DNA of 15,442 nt, from the NCBI GenBank assembly GCA_024220525.1, contig JAMYWO010000362.1, forward strand, positions 1 to 15,442. Direction: 5' to 3'. This DNA comes from Cochliopodium minus (Eukaryota > Discosea > Himatismenida > Cochliopodiidae). Of the stretch, positions 10,859 through 15,442 are shown piece after piece (the first letter of the stretch is position 1; every line of letters begins with the position of its first letter). The translations under genes were made by a program, and so were the position numbers. The notes under the pieces were generated by a model. It had not been told where the DNA came from. It worked only from the letters and a program-made list of their open reading frames with translations, and did not search any database.

Positions 10859-11533
10859 ATGGAGAAAATAATAGATAAAAAATTGGATTCATCAAAAGAT
10901 ATTCTGGGGCAAGCATCAATAGGGTATATTCTTGATAATAATTTGATATAAATATATNTTTTATTTTTTATTTTTTATTTTTTATTTTTTATTTTTTATT
11001 TTTTATTTTTTATTTTTTATTTTTTATTTTCATTTATTACTTATTATTTATTAAAAAGGAAAAATCACCTACACAGTTTTCAGCCAGTCTCTATCAGTTG
11101 TTGACAAACACGAAGATGATTGGGCAACTCAAATTTTGTCACACATCCGTACAGTTTTGCTCTCCAGCAAATACCAACTCCAACACATCTTTCAATTACT
11201 TGATTCAGGTAAAATTATATCATTTAATTATTAAAATTAAAATTAATTCAAAATGAATAAAAATTAAAATTTCAAATTAAAAATGAATAAAAATTAAAAT
11301 TAAATTAAAATTTAAATTAAAATTTATTTTTTTTGATCAAAGATGGTAATGGTACTATCAATCCTCAAGAATTTGCTCTTGCAATAGATATTCTTTTGGA
11401 TGCTTCTAAGCAGAAAAACGTCCTTTCTGAGTTGCAACTCCATAAATTATTCGAGGTGTTCGACACTGAAGGAAAAGGATCATTGGACTACCAGCAGTTC
11501 TTATCGGGTCTCCAAGTGGTGGATAAAAAATAA
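10859..11533 (+). CDS. Small EF-hand calcium-binding protein (frame discrepancy between exons 1 and 2)
   Basis: Exons 10859-10923, 11059-11208, 11343-11533; about 134 residues, stop TAA. The first EF loop is canonical: D70, D72, N74, T76, N78, E81 in DSDGNGTINPQE, split by intron 2. The second loop, at 112-123 (DTEGKGSLDYQQ), ends in Gln instead of Glu at position 12, so calcium binding there is doubtful. Residues 23-68 look helical and have no calcium loop. Exons 2 and 3 join cleanly in phase. Exon 1 ends two bases into a codon while exon 2 needs one, so the model carries one base too many. Possible causes are a sequence error, an unseen microexon or a non-standard splice site; the intron contains an N at 10958 and a repeat tract. 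A calcium sensor role is inference from the loops. Confidence 0.68.
10959..11032. repeat. (TTTTTTA)n tract in EF-hand intron 1, with an undetermined base
   Basis: About ten period-7 units of six T and one A, starting directly after the single N at 10958. The tract is T-rich on the sense strand of its host gene. Confidence 0.92.
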
Positions 11534-11759
11534 TTCAAAATAAATTTCTTCTAAATAATTTGGATTGGTTTGAATCTAAACACAAATTCAAATTCTATTT
11601 CCTAACAAAGAATAATAAGTAAAATATTAAACTTTCCATTTTTAGATATTTAAGTTAAAATAAAAATTCTCTTAAAAAAATTTAAAAACAAAATAAAAAA
11701 AATTCAAATCAAATTAGAAAAAAATAAAAAAAAATCAAACACAATAATTTTTTGTAAAA

Positions 11760-13311
11760 ATGAAACAAAATGTTAATATCACACCAATTAACAATCAACA
11801 AAATCTGTTTTTGACAAATTTTTCCTACACTTGCCCTGGCCTCCATGATTCCAACAAGGTACCTCTATGCCATCCAGAAACTTTCCAAGAATTTTTCAAG
11901 CCAATGGATGGTAAATACAATAGAAGAGTGATATTGCCTATCTTTCAAAGAAAATACTGTAAAAAAAAAAATATAAAAAATTTTAAAAAGATTTGTTTAA
12001 TTGAAATCAATTGAAAAAGGTTGGGAAAATGAACAAGTATTCAAAATGTATCAAGATATCAACAATCCATCTGGGGTCACTTCACATTTCTTCGGAAGAA
12101 TGATCCTTTTGGTAGGAAAAGAAGATGAGAAAGAGATGGACAGAAATGAGGCACTCATATGTTTGGATGGGCAACAAAGAACAACTTCCACATTGCTTTT
12201 TCTATGTTCTTTAAGAGATTACTCCGTTAAATTGGCAAACAAAGTAGAGAATGAAACAAAATTGGAAGTGAACAGTTTGATTAAGACTCTGCACGAGTAT
12301 CTTTCGGTAGACTTTGATCAATTCAATAAAGATATACTTGATTTCTCGAAAGGAATGGATTTATTAGAAGAGGGATGTGACATAAAAAGTTTAAGGTAAA
12401 ATTATTTATATTATTTTTGTTTTTTTATTAATTCTTTTTAATTTTTTTTTAAATAATTTAGATTACTTCCAACACACGGTGACAGACTTTGTTTTTCGAG
12501 TATTTTACTTTCCTTAGTAAACGAAAAAAATACAAGTAAAGAAAGAATGAAAGTGTTCTCCGAATCCCGCATTTACAAATCCAAAATTCACTTTGACAAA
12601 ATGGTTGAAAAACAATTTAACAAAGTAAAAGATATTAAAACTACACCCAAAAGAATGCTACATTTACTAAGAAACATTCTTCAAGAATTTTCGTTTATTC
12701 ACTATGAAATTAATGACCAGAAAGTTTCCCAACAGCTTTTCCATTGGATCCAAGAAAAATCTCTTGTTAATTCTTCTCTATTAATGAACAAATGCCCTGG
12801 TATTTCTTTGGGATCTCATGATTTAATAAGGTGAATCAATTTTTAAAACGAATTTTTTTAAATTTTTTATTTCTAATATCAATTTTATAAAAAGAAATAT
12901 TTTCATGAGTTTTTTTATTTCGGATCTTTGTCAACAAAAAAAGTTTTATTTAGAAAGATGGTAATAAAAAAAAAAAATATTTTAGTTTTACATTTAAATT
13001 TAATTTTTTTTTTTAGGATCGTATTTGAAAATAAATTTCCAGAACCAAACCAAAAAGAGAAACTGGATTCTTTCTTTAGGTTCTTTTTGGGATTGGAAGA
13101 ACATGACATGATCGAGAGAAACCAGATCGAAATTTTTAGAGGATTGAAAGAAGAAGACTTGAAGAAATTGAAGCTTTATACCACTTTCAATTCTTTTGTG
13201 TCAGATTACTTTAAATCTGCTACTAATTTTAAAGAAGTAATTGAAATTTCTGAAAAGTTAATGTCGGAAATTGAGGAAAAAACAAAAACTTATCTCGAAA
13301 AAAATAAATAA
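11760..13311 (+). CDS. DUF262 (GmrSD N-terminal-like) domain protein
   Basis: Five exons: 11760-11958, 12020-12395, 12462-12830, 12895-12960, 13017-13311; 434 residues, stop TAA, all phases agree. DUF262 hallmarks appear in the expected order: LPIFQRKYCW (59-68), an FFGRMILLVG strand (90-99), DGQQR (116-120) in ICLDGQQRTTSTLL, RLLPTHGDR (192-200), GISLGSHDLI (about 305-314, in the place of the usual N-RG-LS-DLI) and a helical C-terminal part. In bacteria DUF262 is the GmrS NTPase half of type IV restriction enzymes, with a fold related to ParB/sulfiredoxin. The DUF1524 HNH nuclease half is absent here. The DGQQR motif is intact, so nucleotide binding or hydrolysis is possible; the cellular role is unknown. 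Four introns show it is a settled nuclear gene, not contamination; bacterial ancestry is inference. Confidence 0.85.
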
Positions 13312-13651
13312 AAAACATTCTTACTTTTTTTTCTTTAAAGATATCTATTGTCTCTTGTTCTATTTGATTCATCTTTATTTTATCTTCATGAATTAATTTA
13401 TCCAAATCAATAATTTGTTCCTGAATTGATTTGATTTTTTTAATTTTCAAATTATCTTCTAATTCAAACATAAGATCCAAATTTTCAATCACTTCTACCA
13501 TCTTTTTTTTTATTGAGAGTATAATATATTTATAAAAATTAATATTTTTTACCTTATTCAATAGAATTTCCTTCTCATCTTTAATATTCAAAGATGTATT
13601 TTCTAATTCTCTTATTATAAATAATATATCTTCATGTTTCCTCTTTTTCAT
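13229..13651 (-). CDS. Small coiled-coil protein, unknown function
   Basis: Starts at the ATG at 13651. Exon 1 is 13553-13651 (33 codons). An intron with donor GTAAAA ends in an A-rich acceptor, and exon 2 is 13325-13501. Residues 1-92 are rich in Lys, Glu and Ile with a heptad-like pattern, predicted as a long coiled coil. A GTAAGA donor follows 13325, and a CTTTTCAG acceptor before 13249 would give a last exon 13229-13249 (six residues and TAA) and a 98-residue protein. If that intron is kept, the same frame reads through to the same stop, giving about 125 residues. Either way the 3' end overlaps the last exon of the DUF262 gene on the other strand by 83 bp. I do not recognise the family. 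The start lies 68 bp from the stop of the VWA-type gene. Confidence 0.6.
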   Translation of the reverse strand: MKKRKHEDILFIIRELENTSLNIKDEKEILLNKVKNINFYKYIILSIKKKMVEVIENLDLMFELEDNLKIKKIKSIQEQIIDLDKLIHEDKIKMNQIEQETIDIFKEKKVRMFFIYFFRDKFLFFPQFPTLTFQKFQLLL

Positions 13652-13718
13652 TTTTTTTTTTTATTTATTTTATAATTAATTGTTCAAAAAAACTTTAAAT
13701 TTTTAATTTTTATTTAAT

Positions 13719-15360
13719 TTATTTGTTTTGATTAGAAAAATTTCTTTGTTTCATGGAATTTGAATTAGTTTGTGGGTTGGTCTTTTGTTGAAGATTGAGA
13801 GTTTGGTTACTAAAATTAAAAGGATTGTTGTTGTAGTTTTGTGAAATGTTGTATTGTTGCTGTTGAGGCATACTTTGTTGTTGTGGAGGCTTTTGTTGCT
13901 GAAAAGAATTAGATATTTGTTGAGGAAAATAGTTAGGTTGTTGTTGACGTACAAAGTTGTTTGGCATTTGCTGCTGGTTACTAAAATTAAAAGGATTGTT
14001 GTTGAAGTTTTGTGAAATGTTGTATTGTTGCTGTTGAGGAATGCTTTGTTGTTGTTGTTGGACTTTGTTGTATTGGAAGTTACGTGTAGAAGAAGTGTCC
14101 CACTTTTGACATTGGTAGATATGTTTAGATACATTATCGCTTTTTTTACTTTTTAAATATTTATTTATTTTTATTTAATTAATATTAATTTTTTTTTTTT
14201 TACGTTTTAGAAGAATTTCCGTATGGATAGGATTGTTGATTTTGTTCCATAGACAATGCATTGTCTAGTTGTACCGCTTGGTTGACGAACATGTTGTAGG
14301 AGTTCTGTTGGTTATCGTTTTTCATGTTTCTCTTCATCATTTTTTGGTTCATGATCATGTTTTGTCTCGCTAATAAAAATTTTTTTAAAAATAAAAATAA
14401 TGAAAATGAAATTAATCAACAATAAAAAAAAATAAAAAAATTATCAAAAAAATTAAAAAAATTAAATTTATAACTATTTTACCTTCTTTGTATTTTCCTT
14501 TTTGTGCTAAATTTGCAGATCCTTGGACAGCATATGCAGAAATGACGCTCAGATCTATGTTTTCTTCTGCAACTTTTTTGTCATAAGTGAGAGGTTGTCT
14601 TTTTGTAATACCTAACAAAAAAAAAAATTACAAAAATAAAATAAAATAAAAATATTAATTATTGTAAATTAAATAAATAAATTGATATTTACATCTGATT
14701 TTTTTGGCTCCTTTGGAATCTCTATAGTAAATTTGTACTTGAAAAGGTAGCTCATTTAAGTTCTCAAAGTCGAATTTTTTCAACTCTTCGAAACACTTGA
14801 TGGAATATTCAAAAGTAGCAGTCAAATCATTCGTTACATTACCTAAAATTAAATTGAAAAAAATAAAAAAAAAAAATTATAAAATAAAAAATAAAAATAA
14901 AAAATAAAAATAAATTTTTTAAATTAATTTAAAAATAAAATAAAAATAAAAATAAAAATAAAATAATCATAAAAAATAAAAATAAAAATAAAAATAAAAA
15001 TAAAAATAAAAATAAAAATAAAAATAAAAATAAAAAAAAATAAAAATAAAAAAATAAAAAATAAAAAATAAAAAATAAAAATAAAAATAAAAATAAAAAT
15101 AAAAAATAAAATAAAAATAAAAAAATAAAAAATAAAAATTTAAAATTAAAAATTTTTTTACCAATTTGTTCTCCAATGTGTGAGTAACTTCCACTTTTTC
15201 GTTTCCGTCGTTTTGCTGTATTTTGAGACCTTGGTGTACCTTGAAAATTACTTTGCACTCTGTGGCGATGGTTCTTTTTGACAAAATTACTCCAAAGTTA
15301 TCGTTGAGTTCTAATGGGTTCACTATATCCACTTCTCCATTTGTAATTTCTGTTATTTTT
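13719..15360 (-). CDS. VWA-type protein, C-terminal part (exons 7-11, enters from the right edge)
   Basis: Exons read downward: 15162-15360, 14693-14842, 14483-14611, 14204-14369, 13719-14139, ending in TAA. The first exon begins one base into a codon, exactly what the left-edge gene needs. It starts KITEITNGEVDIV, the usual continuation after a VWA domain, followed by beta-strand-rich sequence, a charged helix region and a Gln-rich tail (about residues 645-755 if joined). The tail carries two near-identical copies of a QYNISQ/NNNPFNFS segment that also occurs in the N-terminal Gln-rich part of the left gene. Exon 7 holds an apparent one-base frameshift. Its first part (through NDGNEK) and its last part (SGSYSHIGEQIG) are in different frames, and only the second joins exon 8 in phase. 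Splice phases are otherwise consistent. Together with 97-1827 this gives about 767 residues. It could instead be a separate paralogue. Confidence 0.78.
13805..14039 (-). repeat. In-frame direct repeat in the Gln-rich tail
   Basis: Two 64-bp copies, 13805-13868 and 13976-14039, differ at one base and are offset by 171 bp, which is 57 codons. Both encode the QQQYNISQN-NNNPFNFSN segment. The near identity points to a recent internal duplication within this exon. Confidence 0.9.
14856..15150. repeat. (AAAAAT)n low-complexity tract in the VWA-type intron
   Basis: Nearly all A with single T at spacings of five to seven, inside the intron 14843-15161. It is T-rich on the sense strand of its host gene. 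No gene content; frames across it give only F/Y/L peptide. Confidence 0.92.
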
Positions 15361-15374
15361 CTATTTAAAAATAA

Positions 15375-15442
15375 AATAAAAAAATAAAAAAATAAAAAAA
15401 TAAAAAAATAAAAAAATAAAAAAATAAAAAAATAAAAAAATA
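15375..15442. repeat. Right-edge (AAAAAAAT)n intron tract
   Basis: Perfect period-8 units of seven A and one T run to the last base, upstream (sense strand) of exon 7 of the right-edge VWA-type gene. Unit and period match the left edge tract. Confidence 0.95.

Noticed and set aside
12915-13109. Minus-strand 64-residue open frame
   Set aside because: It covers DUF262 exons 4 and 5 and their intron in antisense; low-complexity Lys/Phe content.
11760-13311. A working restriction system of the GmrSD type
   Set aside because: No DUF1524 nuclease or second subunit is present nearby, and the gene has host-type introns.
15375-15442. Terminal repeats as telomeres
   Set aside because: The A7T unit lacks the G-rich strand of ordinary telomeres, and the same kind of tract occurs inside introns within the window.

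Overview
The window is AT-rich nuclear DNA of a eukaryote, probably a unicellular one. Genes are cut into many short exons by AT-rich GT-AG introns (typical donor GTAAA). Stops used are TAA and TGA, and glutamine/asparagine-rich protein stretches occur. The lineage is unresolved: an amoeba-like protist or an early-diverging fungus would both fit. Gene models were built by hand by matching splice sites and reading phase, so exon ends are predictions. No rRNA, tRNA, CRISPR array or transposon was recognised.

Layout, left to right. (1) 97-1827, minus: first six exons of a gene for a Sec23-like zinc-finger plus von Willebrand A (VWA) protein. It runs off the left edge inside an A7T-repeat intron. 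(2) 1958-7746, minus: three tandem paralogues of a single-pass membrane protein. Each has a signal peptide, an FDDL-type beta-sandwich-like region, a Ser/Thr/Pro stalk of different length, a cysteine knot-like motif, a membrane-proximal module, one transmembrane helix and a short tail. All three have the same seven-exon map. (3) 7949-10556, minus: an 11-exon RasGAP protein of 613 residues. (4) 10557-10858: a divergent intergenic region. (5) 10859-11533, plus: a small EF-hand protein with one frame problem. (6) 11760-13311, plus: a five-exon DUF262 (GmrSD N-terminal-like) protein. (7) 13229-13651, minus: a small coiled-coil gene whose 3' end overlaps the DUF262 gene antisense. (8) 13719-15360, minus: five exons that form the C-terminal half of a VWA-type protein, entered from the right edge through an A7T-repeat intron.

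The main structural observation is that pieces (1) and (8) complement each other. The left piece stops at a phase-2 donor, the right piece starts at the matching acceptor, both window ends lie in the same period-8 repeat, and together they give one protein of about 767 residues apart from one missing base. This points to a circular molecule, a tandemly repeated 15.4 kb unit, or an end-joined assembly. Two distinct paralogues are the alternative.

Remaining intergenic gaps (1828-1957, 3682-3873, 5718-5859, 7747-7948, 11534-11759, 13652-13718) are short, AT-rich and show no further genes. Functionally the genes look like ordinary chromosomal cargo: cell surface, Ras and calcium signalling, and a domesticated bacterial-type domain. 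I see no convincing evidence of a single pathway.
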